Shown here: piece after piece, positions 21,345 to 32,766 of the stretch
Position numbering within the stretch: the stretch's first letter is position 1
How the letters are laid out: every line of letters starts with the position of its first letter
Assembly (NCBI GenBank): GCA_944470555.2
Contig: OX104128.1
Span: 58,411,257 to 58,475,256, forward strand
Direction: 5' to 3'
From: Heterobilharzia americana
Lineage: Eukaryota > Platyhelminthes > Trematoda > Strigeidida > Schistosomatidae
DNA length: 64,000 nucleotides
The notes under the pieces: model-generated
The model's database searches: none
Told to the model about the DNA's origin: nothing
Seen by the model: the letters and a program-made list of their open reading frames with translations, nothing else
Position numbers and translations under genes: made by a program

Positions 21345-21700
21345 CACAACCAAGAAGATTACCATAGTTAACATTTAGGCAATATTCAGCATCCGTATAA
21401 GAGCCTACATGCCAACAGAGGTCGAACAATTCGATCGAATAAAACAACAGAGAATAACAAGCATATCAATATGTAGTAATAAGTAATACGCGTTGTACAA
21501 GAGGTGGTTATCGTGCCTCCGTTGCATAGTGGATAACGTATTGGCGTTTGAAGCGATGGGTACAAGGTCTGAGTCTCAGTGGGAACAACACTATCCGCAC
21601 TCCATCTGACGAGCCCCAAATAGAACGAAAAGTGCGTCCTGAATTCTTCTGCCAGGAATTCTTCAGCCACAACCAAGTAGACTATAATAATGTTCAATGC
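21345..21700 (+). mobile_element. SM-alpha SINE unit with second ribozyme
   Basis: The spacer (CATTTAGGCAATATTCAG..) is followed by the head (GCATAGTGGATAACG, 21525-21539; decayed B box AGGTCTGAGTC, 21565-21575) and the ribozyme at 21601-21645. Together with 21250-21332 it forms a ribozyme-spacer-head-ribozyme tandem. Confidence 0.82.
21601..21645 (+). ncRNA. Hammerhead ribozyme of SM-alpha
   Basis: CTGACGAG (21606-21613), CCCCAAATAGAAC, GAAAA, GTGCGTC. The core strands and cleavage triplet are intact, stem II is weak and stem I is mostly lost. Confidence 0.75.
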
Positions 21701-21759
21701 AACAAAAATTGCCATCAACCTAGTAAAAGTAACATCACATATGTAGACTACTGATAAAC

Positions 21760-22580
21760 GTGATGTGGAATAACATAGAGACAGCCACAATTCAACTTCA
21801 ATTATCTTTTCCTTCGAATAAAATCATAACTTTCTTTCTCTACATAACAGTCAGTTTATCACAACACTAATCAATGCACACTAGCTGATGTCTTCCACCA
21901 GATGAAATGACTGGAAAGTTTACATGACTTTACTGAAGGTTTATGAAGTCCAATTTTTGTGGCCATGTTTGGACCTTCTGTGAGCCATCATATGAGTAGT
22001 TTATGCTCAGTAGTTTATGTCAAATCTATCCATTGTCCATATTTATCATGGATGTATTTAAGGATGCCTTCATTTCTTCATAGAAATCGATATCATCAAT
22101 TGAAACTTCTTATGGTTAACTTAAGGTACACAACTGATAAAGTCCTACGATTAACTGTAATAAAACACGGTATCAGTTTATAAGGATCATGCAGGAGAAT
22201 GCAAACCTCGAGGTAGGCAACCCTGTGACAATTGAGATTGATATTTGGAAAGTCTAAGTGGTATTGCTCAGAATATAGACCAGTAGCACAGACGTATCAA
22301 AGCATTAGCTTCATCCCAACTCTGATATTCAAGTTAATTATTGTTTTACTCTCTGTTCTTCTTATCCTATGACCGACTATACTTTCTTTCCGTATTTTTT
22401 TGAATGTTCGATTGTGACGCTGTGTATTTCGAGATGCGGTGAAGTACCTTGAACTGTTACTCAGTAATAACCAGGTCGTATACTAACATTCCCTGACTGA
22501 TATGTGAAGAAAATAGGATACGAAGCAAGAATACAAAAATCACTATACTACTTTATGAGTATCATAAACTGGGTAATTAC
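21760..22580. other. No gene recognised (CAMTA intron 1)
   Basis: AT-rich intron sequence. A 74-codon open frame (21959-22183) has no exon borders or motif and is not annotated. Confidence 0.4.
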
Positions 22581-22862
22581 CTTTTGATTACACCATATCA
22601 ATTTCCGTGTTACACATACTGAAGGGATTTTAAGATTGCTTAAACACTGTGGTATCTCAAATGATGGTAGATTATAATTAAATTTGGTTTCATTATTAGT
22701 ACTGACACAAGTGGTGTTAATACTACTGATTCGACTAGTAGTAGTAGTAGTAGTAGTAGTAGGGCCAACAGATGAATTAACAGTAATAATAGCAATATTT
22801 TTATTATTGTTATAATTGACCGACTGATAATTAGACAAATAATCACAGGATTGATTTTTCAT
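22581..22862 (-). CDS. CAMTA-like transcription activator, exon 1 (N-terminus)
   Basis: This exon has 94 codons from ATG at 22862 to donor AAAAG|GTAATT (phase 0). An AG lies directly before the ATG (TTTTTCAG|ATG), so a cis or spliced-leader acceptor may sit at the start codon; an in-frame TAG seven codons upstream supports this start. The N-terminal half is low complexity: Asn-rich, then eight threonines encoded by an ACT repeat (about 22763-22740). The C-terminal half (LPSFEIPQCLSNLKIP, then VTRKLIWCNQK) aligns with the pre-CG-1 lead-in of CAMTAs, which ends in RHRWNTNEE. The family acts as nuclear, calmodulin-responsive DNA-binding activators. The five exons give 236 codons in one unbroken phase. 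Introns 1-4 are about 3.6, 4.9, 5.3 and 1.3 kb. Confidence 0.85.
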
Positions 22863-23179
22863 CTGAAAAATTTCATTTTTCTAACTTGTTTTCTCTTCCT
22901 CTTTTTTTTCTAGATAAAAAAAAGAATGTGAAATAAGTTAAAAAAAAATAGTTCAATAAAAAATCACGTAACTACAACAATAATAATGAATAATGCATGT
23001 TGCAATTACAGTACTACTGAAAGGTTGAAAATCAGTATACATTGAATGTATAATAACATCTGAACTAAATTCAATCAGAAAAAGGAATGGGGGAAAAAGG
23101 GCGTGGAAAGGATAAGAGACTAAAACATCCACCTAAAATGAAAACAAACATTATTATGGCATCATATCAAGATCCTAAG
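22863..23179. promoter_or_regulatory. Region upstream of CAMTA ATG
   Basis: On the minus strand this holds a possible branch point and short pyrimidine tract ending in CAG at the ATG. No TATA box or upstream exon could be assigned. Beyond 23180 an RTE relic begins. Confidence 0.3.
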
Positions 23180-24330
23180 AATGCCTACTCTCTCCATTCC
23201 TATTCAAGTCGATCATAGATATTCTCATGAAGATCTCCCTCTCGTCACCTGACTACACACAGACGTTGACCTAATCACAGGAGAATTTTCGTTAGACCTA
23301 GAATATGCAGATGACATAGTTTTGTTAGGTGAAGACACTGAGAAGATGCAGAGTCTTCTGGACACTCTCAGTGGCAATTTGAGAATGTTTAGAATAGACT
23401 CCTCACCATCCAAATACAAGTTGTTGCTCCAGGATTGGTCTTCAACGGTGTCCCACCATGGCTAACAGTAGAGAGTGTAGTTAGTGGTTGAGTGTGTCGA
23501 CGACTTCACTTACCTGGGAAGTAGGACTAGCCCTGTCTTGATGGCTCACTGACCGATGAAATCTCTGCACACATACAAAAAGCTTGGTTTTGTTGTTGCC
23601 AACTCACACCACCTGTGACACTGCTGTGATATCCGATTGTCTATTAAGGGTTGCGTGTACTGCCCAGCAGTCCGCTGTGTTCTATTGTGTGGCTGTGAGA
23701 TATGACCATTGTAGTTGGAAGACATGAGGAGGTTTCAGGTATTTGACCCCTGTTACCTTCATAGTATAGGCTGTGTTTCGTGTTGTCACCATGTGAGTAA
23801 GACAGAAGTCAAGCTTATGAACCTTCATCGACTGAGATGGTTGGCTGTGACATGTGTTACGTATGCCTAGTCGCCGTCTGCCTCGTCGTACAATGTTGAT
23901 CGAAGTACGTTGAGGCTGGAGAAGGGCTCGGAGTGACGATACTTAAACATGGCATCAATGTATGAAGTGTTTGACTGTTCGTCTGAGTCATGTGGGGTGA
24001 TGGAGACTAGGTGGTTGGGGTCTGTGGGACAAGAGGAACCAGTGTTTGGAGACTGACTGGAGATGATATGAATCGGAACCGATGTCAGTGGTGTAGATGT
24101 ATACACACGTTATCCTCATCTTTACGCTATATCGAATCAATCTCACCATTTTCTCATTCTTCCTTTCTCTCTTTTAGTACTTTATATTTCTTTTGACCAA
24201 ATTTTCTCTTTTTCATCTTCCACTTCACTGCCTTTTCACTTGGTGTAATGATGTGACATGTGGCAACTCGGACCGCTACGTAGCATTGCCTGGTCCTATG
24301 CGATTTGGATGGATGATGGATGGATATCAA
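23180..24330 (+). mobile_element. SR2-like RTE element, 5'-truncated, near-twin of 11690-12840
   Basis: It begins within the RT (CTACTCTCTCCATTCC), runs through the YADD region (GAATATGCAGATGAC, 23304-23318) and the C-terminus, and ends in a GATGGATGATGGATGGAT tail. In-frame stops make it non-coding. From 23225 to 24106 it is collinear without indels with 12807-11926 of the inverted copy; translated antisense blocks of 79 codons are identical. Confidence 0.9.
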
Positions 24331-24515
24331 GATCCACTCAGCTACCTTGTGTACAACCGTGCAGTAGGCAAATAGCCACACCTATTGCATTACGGTCAAT
24401 GATATTTACTACCTGGATGCCCAAACCTCGGTAATCGGAGTGGGGCTCGAACCCGTGACCCAATTGTTTGAAAGTCAACTACCTATAAAAACCAATAAGT
24501 CACAACTCCTTTAGT
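24330..24515 (-). repeat. tRNA-like repeat, type D
   Basis: ACGGGTTCGAGCCCC (24455-24441, minus) is the B-box-like stretch. The companion TAGCCACACCTATTGC block and a degraded A region (24505-24490) complete the unit. Confidence 0.65.
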
Positions 24516-24544
24516 TAGTTGGAAGCAATAGGGAGGAAGCCCTG

Positions 24545-24660
24545 GTTAACCTAACTTTTGCGCTCGTTGGCACTCGTCACCAAGGTGTATCTGTAACTTC
24601 ACGGTCATTGATGTTTCCTGTGAGACTCGAACACACAACTCATAACCTGAGAATAAAATA
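24545..24660 (-). repeat. Decayed tRNA-like/SM-alpha-related repeat
   Basis: On the minus strand GTTCGAGTCTCACAGG is followed by GGTGACGAGTGCC, reminiscent of an SM-alpha B box and CTGACGAG core. The GAAAC strand and stem pairing are lost. Confidence 0.4.
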
Positions 24661-25655
24661 TTTATTTATTTACCACAAGGCTGCGCTTTGACTTAGAGTT
24701 TCTGTTCAACATCTAAATAGTTACCACTGTAAACTGGTATTAGCTAAACAGTTGTTTTGTCTTGCGGCGGTTGAGAGACCGTGTTCGATTATCTGTTGAA
24801 AAGCCCGTAAGGAGATTCCTAGGATGGTTCTGGGATAAAATGGGAACATCGGTAATGCATAATGAAATCAATTTTAGGTCTGATATCATTTCAGTGATGA
24901 GAAACGAAAGTATAACTTTTGTATTATCCAGAAAGACGTAAGAAAGTGGTTTATTATTCACGTTGATAACCTTAAAGATAGTTTTCAGAAACCTCCTGAG
25001 GATATAGTGGACTGTGCAATGAATTAATTTACACATAATTGCTGTAGATTCTCATTCTATAACAAAACAATGATTACCTGCTTACAGATGTGTTAGTCAG
25101 AACCCATCCAGGCAGTCATGAGGCACCACCATCCAGGTTTCACAGGAGTAGAATAAAACTACTCACAGTAACTCAGTGTACACTGAATATTTCACACCAA
25201 GGATAACAAACATCACAACGACATCAAAGGTTACCCAGATTGTCAGATCCTACTTTGGCTTTCAATATACTGCTGAAAATGTCATAAGCACTCACACAAC
25301 CTTTCGACAACTTCGAAGAGTGAATTTACACATAGGCTACTGCTAATCTCGTAAAAGTACTTTGCACTTGACGATGAGAAACACATACCATACATAAAGA
25401 CACTGATCGCAGTAGAAGTATACCAGCATAATGCACCTCATTCACATCTATCTCAAGAATGCCACCCAAGCTGAAGGTGAATGATGAAATCAGAAATTCC
25501 CTTCAGTGATATTGCAAGTTGATAACAATGAAGAGAGCAGTTCGTATGCCAAATATTCTATCTATTGTGCTGAAGTATGTGGCTTCCGAAATGTTAAAAA
25601 ACTTTTCCATGGCCCTACTCCCTAACAAACACTTCCAGTGCACATCTCTGTCCAC
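24660..25655. other. No gene recognised
   Basis: A 98-codon open frame on the minus strand (25036-24740) shows no motif or splice borders. It is left as unknown sequence. Confidence 0.3.
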
Positions 25656-25760
25656 AGAAGTTGTGTGATAGAATGAACGATGAAGGTTCACAACCTCATC
25701 GACTGACTTGCCTTCCTTGCTTAGTAATCTTCGCCTGACCTCAACAACAACAACAACACA
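25656..25760 (-). mobile_element. SR2-like RTE scrap
   Basis: The minus-strand frame reads SVDEVVNLHRSF, as in the C-terminal region of the main RTE. It is short and truncated, with a (CAA)n run at its edge. Confidence 0.6.
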
Positions 25761-26440
25761 GTGTTCAAGTATCTAATGGAGAATGAACGCATGAATAATG
25801 CATCCATGACTTGAATGAAACCTGACCTTCTCTTCCCAAACAAGATTTTCCTGTGTTTAGCGTAGACTGCACACGGTAACAGTAGACAATATTTCCGAAA
25901 CAACTGGCGTCATGCCGACACATAGATGAATACTACGTGCGTTTTGTGGGTTGTTTTACAGATAAGTACAAGAATATCTTCAATCCAGAGTGACGGAAAA
26001 CTCTGTTTGTCATATACTTTGACTACAGTATCATCTCCATCCTTAAAGACTACAAAGGTCAAGTAGCCTTAACCGGTTCATCGGACGAATTAGTGTTAAT
26101 TTACCATGGAGCACAAGACGTCGAATTCACTGTTGCTGGAGCAGTGTTGCAGATGCCTACAAAGGTTGGTGGTTGGGATGAACCGGATTAGCTCTCAACT
26201 GCTACTTAATATAGTTGCTACTGCAACTCCACTCATACATTCTGCTTGTCATAGTATCTTGTAGGTGGAACCAGCACCATTCCATACTTTATGAAGGTTC
26301 TACAGCTAACCTGTAATCCAGCTTGAATTAGTATTTACTTGCAATAATGAGAACAAAATATTTGCTTACGTCGACCCAATTAGGATGACAATTTCTATTA
26401 TGATCAGAGACCAAAAACCTGCGTCAGAAACAGTTACATT
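25761..26440. other. Probable decayed retrotransposon sequence
   Basis: No clear motif. Position between two minus-strand RTE scraps suggests continuation of that element. Confidence 0.3.
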
Positions 26441-27060
26441 CCGAAGTTGACCCATTCCAACGGTAGTTAATTGCAATGTGATTTATTTGAGCCCAGGCTT
26501 GCGGTAAAGGATTACTCTAGATAGCACAATGGGTATGGTTATGCCAGAAGTGGGTGCTGGCTAGAAATAGGTTGTGGTTGTCACGCGCCTCCTGAAGATG
26601 ATCCCTATGATTCGACCTGTAGACAACTAATCACCATTAGCCACCTAAGTGACTCAACTTTAAGTCTGGATGCTCAATCTACGTATTCAAGTCCCCAGTT
26701 AGCACCACGATGACTATCCAGGAAAAATTGGTGGAGTAATTCACTTTGTTGGCGGTACATTTAATCTTTAACTGCATCTCAGTTGCAGTCAGTTGGAGTG
26801 AAGGCAGATTCATCGAAGAGATGCCGTTCCCCTTGATAGTTACTTCTCATTTTGATTGAATATTCTAACTCAAAAGCATACAGGCGCTGTTGATGGGGAT
26901 CCAGTCGACTATTTCAGCTTCGGTTCTGGCACTTGATGTGACTGTGACACCAAATAGGTCAGCAACCGATATCACAGGATCTCCAAATAAGCACAGGCTA
27001 AACACTTTCCGAGCTGACAGATGGGGACGTTGTTCGAAGTGATTCACTGAGATCATGCAA
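26440..27060 (-). mobile_element. RTE endonuclease relic
   Basis: On the minus strand 27056-26865 includes VTVTSSARTEAEIVDWIPINS, the region before the nuclease core (…NSLLDWIPVNSR in the main copy). Around 26730-26700 it reads VIVVLTGDLNT, the GDLN motif of APE-type nucleases. Frames are broken. Confidence 0.7.
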
Positions 27061-28480
27061 ACCAGTTAGAGACATAGAATAAACCTATAACGAGTAATTA
27101 AAAAACCATGGCTAGACCTAATTCCATATTAGTTCTTTCCTTATATGAATCACACAGTAGAACAACATAATTTATTGATGATATACTCAAAAGAATAACT
27201 GTAGTGAAATTATATTCCATCATAGTGCCCAAATCCTATTATTATAGCAGCCAAACCTGTTTGTTTTAAATCTAATTCAGAACGTTGAGGGCAACCAGTT
27301 TAAATAGTGCGCATCGTTTCAAAATATCTGGATTTGATATTGCCCCACGGCACAGCTTTATGAAAGTAACTGTTTAGCTACTCAAAATGAAGCAGATTGG
27401 TTAAAATTTCAATCAGTGACAAACAGAAAGGTCATAACAAGAATGCAAATAAAGACGAATTTGAAAATTATGTACAGTGGGGTTTAATTTCTGCAATATG
27501 GTAGACTTCATCCTTCGAATGAACACTACAGTATAGTGTTCTTTTTCAGTACTGTTTCATGATGCATATGTGAATTGTGGTACTACACAGACGATCCGGC
27601 CAAATTACATAATTTTCTTAGGAAACAACTACCTGAATCTGATTGAGAGCAGTGGAGCAAAGTAAAATGTTGCATTTCTACTGTTGCCGGTGACTAAATT
27701 AGGTATGTCCGCCATTTGTCTGTTCTATATCCTGCAAGACCATATATCCGTGGTTGGTTTAAAAACAGCGTATTCCCGCTCCCCAAGGTGGACCCCACAT
27801 AACCGCTAATTTAGTGACAGACTCTGAACAGGCGCTTTCGCCCTCAAACTTTTGTCGAAGGTAATGAGTAGGACTTCTTGAAAGAGGCTAAGAACGCGTG
27901 CGCATACGACAGCATTTTGAGAGAATGACAAAATTCATCTCATTTTCCGGCACATAGGGGTGTTTGGGAGGCAAATATTTAACATAGTATTAAACAAGTT
28001 TCACCAAAAAGTGTGAAAGATCAATGGGCCAAGACACAACCATCGTAAATTCATAATACAATGCTCTATGAGACAACCAACAGCCAAAAAGATAAAATAA
28101 ACGTAGAAACCTGTACAGAAGTACATTAGTTAAAGTTGGCATGCTTCATAGCAAAACGCAAAGAACAAATTGATAGATAAAGAGTGATATCTAAGTAGAC
28201 AAGAGTGTAAGAGAAGAAAAAGCAATTGAAAATCAAGGTTAGTGAGAATATTCAAACATTCGAGGATGTCAAAGAGTGAATACATCTACGCCATTGTCAC
28301 CGAATTTTAGACACGTCACCGAGGTCCACCAAACACATTCGTATTATCTCTAAAACCAAAGAATGGAGGTCTGTACCTGCTTACACGCCTGACATTAACA
28401 ATCAGAGATTTCTTCCATCACAGCCGCGTCTTAGTGCACACACTTTTTCAAACAAATCATATTTCGGCTAATATTGCATG
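27060..28480. other. No gene recognised
   Basis: AT-rich. No exon, RNA or repeat signature could be supported. Confidence 0.35.
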
Positions 28481-29945
28481 TCAGGCGGCACAACCAATAG
28501 CCAAGTCATCTCCGCCGATGAGGATTCACATCCTGCTAGACTGACTTGTTTTCCTTGCCCAATCACGACGTTGCTCACTTGGAGATTCCCCCACAAGGAA
28601 ACATATCTAACATTATAGGAGGCATCATTAGAAATAGTGCATTACTAAACACTAGCAAATAACGTGATTTAGAGGTGGTGACACTTAGTAACACAAAAAA
28701 GTTTTTGTTAGACATCAACGTAGGACGTGGCGTTACTCCATAGAGGTCCAAGTTGCCAAACTTCATATCAGCACATCAAGCGACAATCAAAAGTGTTAGG
28801 AAGTCATAAAAAGAGGGCGAGGATGGATGAGAGAATTGTAAAATTAAGGCTGACAATTAAAATGAAGACGATTTGTAAATATATCTGCTCTAGTGATATC
28901 GGTCCTGAACTATATCTCACCTAGTCACCAACCACAGGTTTCGGTTGTCACGTGGACGCCCGAACCAACTAGTCTACATTCCCCTGTACGGCTCAGATCA
29001 CGAGTCAAAGACTTAGCTCACTGACGCCCTGTTTTAATCTGGCCTCCCCTAACCTCTTCCCAGCCAGAACCTAGTTCAGCCAACACGGAACGACCGGGAA
29101 AACGGTTACTGAGCATGCATAACACATGTCTCAGCCATATGAGTTGATGAAGGTTCACAACCTTATTGAATGAATTTCCTCCCCTGCCTAAAACTATACA
29201 AGTTACTTCCACGTTGCTGACGTGGTGATACTGCGACACAAAACCTATGCTACGAAGGTAACCATGGTCGAAAAATTGAAGCATTCTCATATCTTCCCTT
29301 TCCAACGGCTATGTTTCATAGCCAAGTAAGCTGCAACGCAGTACACAACCCTCATTAGACAACAGAATATCACGGCGGCGTCATGAACGGAGTAAGCTGG
29401 TGAAGTCCACGTGAACCTCTTGTACACTTGCATAGGTTTGCCGATCACTGACCTATCAGAGTTGACTCGACTTCCCACCCCAGTGATCTGCGAAGACGCC
29501 TGTCGTCAAAAAAATGCATGCTAAACATAAATTAATCAAAATACTAAGATTTACTCACTAGGTGTTCAGAACGCCCTGCATATAGTCAGTGTCTTCACTC
29601 AATAGGATAATATGGTCTCTATCCTCTAATCCAACCAACTACCCTCTAAAGAACAGGTCAATCCTTATAAATTCTGAGATACCTAGGATAGTACCCATTA
29701 ATACGTCTATCAAGAAGTTGAACAATAACGGTCATAGCAAGCATCCTAAGTGGACACTACTGCTTGTCGTCACAATTCAAATGACAACTCTCCATTAACC
29801 GTTACATAACTGGGTGAATTAGTGTAAATAGTATTGATTCGCATTACATACTTGCTAGGAACCCGTCTATGGGTCAGACTGCTATATCAACTATCAGCCG
29901 ACAGAATCAAACGCCACCTCGAAGTCAAGAAATATGTTTAGTGTT
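28480..29945 (-). mobile_element. SR2-like RTE element, decayed
   Basis: On the minus strand 29945-29900 reads ILLDFEVAFDSVG (RT domain A-like). 29305-29018 reads MRMLQFFDHGYLRSIGF and VVNLHQLIWLRHVLCM (C-terminal region). The 3' part runs to about 28480. Frames are disrupted. Confidence 0.75.
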
Positions 29946-30064
29946 AGGTACCATTACGCATGCCTGTGTTTCATAACCTAATGAAGGGCGAAGATATCTT
30001 AAATGAACAGTCATCCAGGTCTTAGATATTCTTTGTTTTATCGAGTTTGACGTTTTCGAACTTC

Positions 30065-30845
30065 TTAAGTATGGTATGTGCTTTGCACTAACGAAATGGA
30101 AGTTGCTTTTGTAAAATTGGCAGTAGCCTGTGCCCTCACTCGCCCTCTGTAGTGAGCCATTGGAAGTAGTCGAAAAGTTATTCGTGTATTTCGGTAGTTG
30201 TGTGAGTACTGGTGGATGTGTAATGAACTCTCTAACCGCAAGTCGAAACCCAGAGTGGCATATGCCAATCTGGGCCACCTTTGGTGTCATCGCGATATCA
30301 GTCTGACCGTAAAACGTCAGGTTTACACCGCTACAGTCCGCGTAGTTCTGCTCTATGACTGTGAAACTTCACCACTTTGAGCTGTGGATGTGGAACTAGT
30401 CTGTGTGCTCGATCATTGTCATCTCCGTAGGATTGCTCGTATCTGATGGCAACACGATATAAGTAATTGTGAGGTACGACGTGTGTTTGGGTATGATGGA
30501 GATCGTCATTCAATAAGTGAAGTTATCGGGAAACATCGGCTTCGATGGCTTGAACATGTGTTACTCATGTCGTCCCAACGGCTTTCATACCGTTCATTGT
30601 TTGGTAGCCCTTGGTCTTGGACAGGATGGAAGAAGTGGAAGGGTGAACAGTGTTTGATGTGGCACCGTGAGATGATGGATAGTCTTATCGGGTTAGCATC
30701 TGTTGATGTATCAAGACTCCGTAGATGGGGTTCGAGAGATCACGCAACTCAGTGGCTTGAGACTCTATCAAATCAGGCTCAGAACCGACACCAGTGGCGG
30801 TCATGCTGTAGCTTCATTGTATCTCCCGGTGCCGAGAAGTAAGAA
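30065..30845 (+). mobile_element. RTE-like element, second subfamily (3' end)
   Basis: It encodes VYFGSCVSTGG near 30190, AYANLGHLWC, and a long intact tail from 30483 (HRLRWLEHVLLMSSQRL, then RRWGSRDHATQWLETL). It is the same subfamily as the minus copy at 10380-11620. The 30483-30842 frame is open for 119 codons but lacks the RT core. Confidence 0.8.
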
Positions 30846-30924
30846 AAGCTTTGTTTTGAATCTATCTTACTGAACTGCCCTTCTCATCATTTTATTCATT
30901 TCTTCGTGCCCTTGCTGTACCATG

Positions 30925-31025
30925 TTTGTGTTATAATTATAATAATACTTATTATTATCCAGTTGGTAACAATAATAAGAATATTAATAACAACGATAAT
31001 AACAATTGTAACAATAATATCGAGC
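30925..31025. repeat. AAT/ACA-rich simple sequence
   Basis: Imperfect AAT, AAC and TTATTA runs follow the RTE 3' end and are probably its expanded tail. Confidence 0.7.
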
Positions 31026-31029
31026 TTCC

Positions 31030-31745
31030 GATAAGCGCTATGCTTTTGGTTCCTAGGATTTTGAACGTAATGTCATTCCGACTAATTTCCATGAGGTTAT
31101 CACAAGACGACATCTACCCTTCTAGCTGACTGGAATAATTACCTATCTAGACCTGTCTGACAGGACTGCATCTGATTCTCGTGAGCTACCTATAACCGTC
31201 TTTATTCCATCAGTTAATTTTTTATCCCCTTTCTTAAAAACATGAGGTGATAAAAATGTCCGGTCTGGTTGCTTTGCACTGTTTCAGGTTTGAAACAATA
31301 TTCTCCACTTCGAAGAGAATCGCAAGACAAACAACTACATCCCATTTAGATTTACGCTGTACAAACAGACAGAGACAAAATCAATGGAGAACCTCGCAGA
31401 CAAGAAAATCGGCTCAAGCTGCCACACGTCACAGCAGTATACAAAGAATAGGTTGAGCGAAAAGGAATATCAAAGTAGACAAAGTTGTGGGATAATGTAT
31501 CTCATTATGCTAGAAGTTAATCCAAGCAAGAAATAACTGGTTGCCCGAACAAAATTGAAACAGATTATCACCGTTGTCAGTTCGTTGCTAAGGGATTCCG
31601 CAAATACCACCAACATGCCTTTTCGATTTGCTCAGCTTCCCGACTTGAGAGTTAAAGTCACCTGCCACTAAGACTACATCTGTAGGTTTTACCTTCAGTG
31701 GCAAAATTGACAGCTTCTTATAGAATTCATACTTTATATCATCAA
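31030..31745 (-). mobile_element. SR2-like RTE relic (endonuclease and RT parts)
   Basis: On the minus strand 31670-31570 reads VVLVAGDFNSQVGKLSKSK-like text (endonuclease) and 31120-31040 matches the SLTNIVSKIL RT block. It directly precedes, and is opposite to, the near-complete element. Confidence 0.65.
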
Positions 31746-32154
31746 GTGGGTCCGTGGGCGGAGACTATGAATATTAGTAATCTACTCATAATCTCGCCGA
31801 CACACCCAACGGAGATTATGAATACCCGACCCATAGCTGCTACCTTGACTTGGCGGACAGAGTTGCATATCACAATGACCAAACTAGCAATGCTGGTGGA
31901 ACCGATGTCCCCTCGAGGTCCCCAATGCGAAAAATGTCTGCCAAAAGTGGTAAGACAGCAAGTAGTAACCGCTGTAGTGTAAATTACTACTCCACGATAG
32001 GTGTCTGAGGACCACAAGGAACTATTGCTAGCTGAACAGGGAGTCACAGCAGTAAAGTGTTTCCCTTGGACTACCAGAAGAGCCATGTTAATACTTAATT
32101 CCAAACGGCAAGTGAGGACCTAGAAAACGTCGCCTACCAAACATAAGACAACAC

Positions 32155-32766
32155 ATGGACCAATGCCCCTCCTCTGCAAGCGGTAAAGATTCTCAACACA
32201 CTCTACCATGCCCCACGGTCTGCCGGGCGGGTGGTGTTGGTCCACTTGTCGTTTCCTTTCGACCATCCGGCCCCAAAAATACAAAAGTTCAAAATAATCA
32301 TACTCAAAAGGCTGGGTGTGACAGGCCTCAAGCAGATGTCCGATGGGCTCTGCGGTCACACAAATCTCTTTCAGGTACCTTAAGAAGAAATAGCCTTCCA
32401 CGGTGTGGGCAGCCGGGAAGTGTCAACCGCCCTCACAACTCTGTCAGCACCCAAGTTTCTTCTGACTGCTATCCTCCTCCTCCATCATTACCTTCTAATC
32501 TTCCTTCACGTCTCTTAATTAATGATGCTGCATCATCTTCAATTTCTCCTACCTCTGCAGCCTTCGACAACGATCTGAGTCCACAGAACAGCATCCCTGG
32601 TCTCCTTAAACCACGCTCCAAATTACATATTGGAGCCTTCAATGTCCGCACCCTCCGTCAAATTGGCCAACAGGCTTCGTTGGCAAAGACTCTAGCAACT
32701 CGGGCATGGATGTGTGCTGTGTTTGTGAGACACGCATACAGGACCCAAGTGTGGTTATTCACCTGA
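32155..32766 (+). pseudogene. RTE polyprotein, N-terminal segment
   Basis: This 203-codon frame covers the leader peptide (Ser/Pro-rich, e.g. PPPPSLPSNLPS) and the first nuclease motif, LHIGAFNVRTLRQIG (about codons 158-172), corresponding to the N-V-x-x-x motif at the start of APE domains. At about 32697 a one-base shift moves the reading into the next frame (32706-34778). The start at 32155 is the first ATG of the open frame and is uncertain. Confidence 0.75.

Noticed and set aside
24740..25036. 98-codon minus-strand open frame as a gene
   Set aside because: No motif, no splice borders, no signal peptide; composition like the surrounding AT-rich DNA.
30926..31129. Asn-rich open frame as a protein
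   Set aside because: It is translation of an AAT/AAC simple repeat next to an RTE tail.
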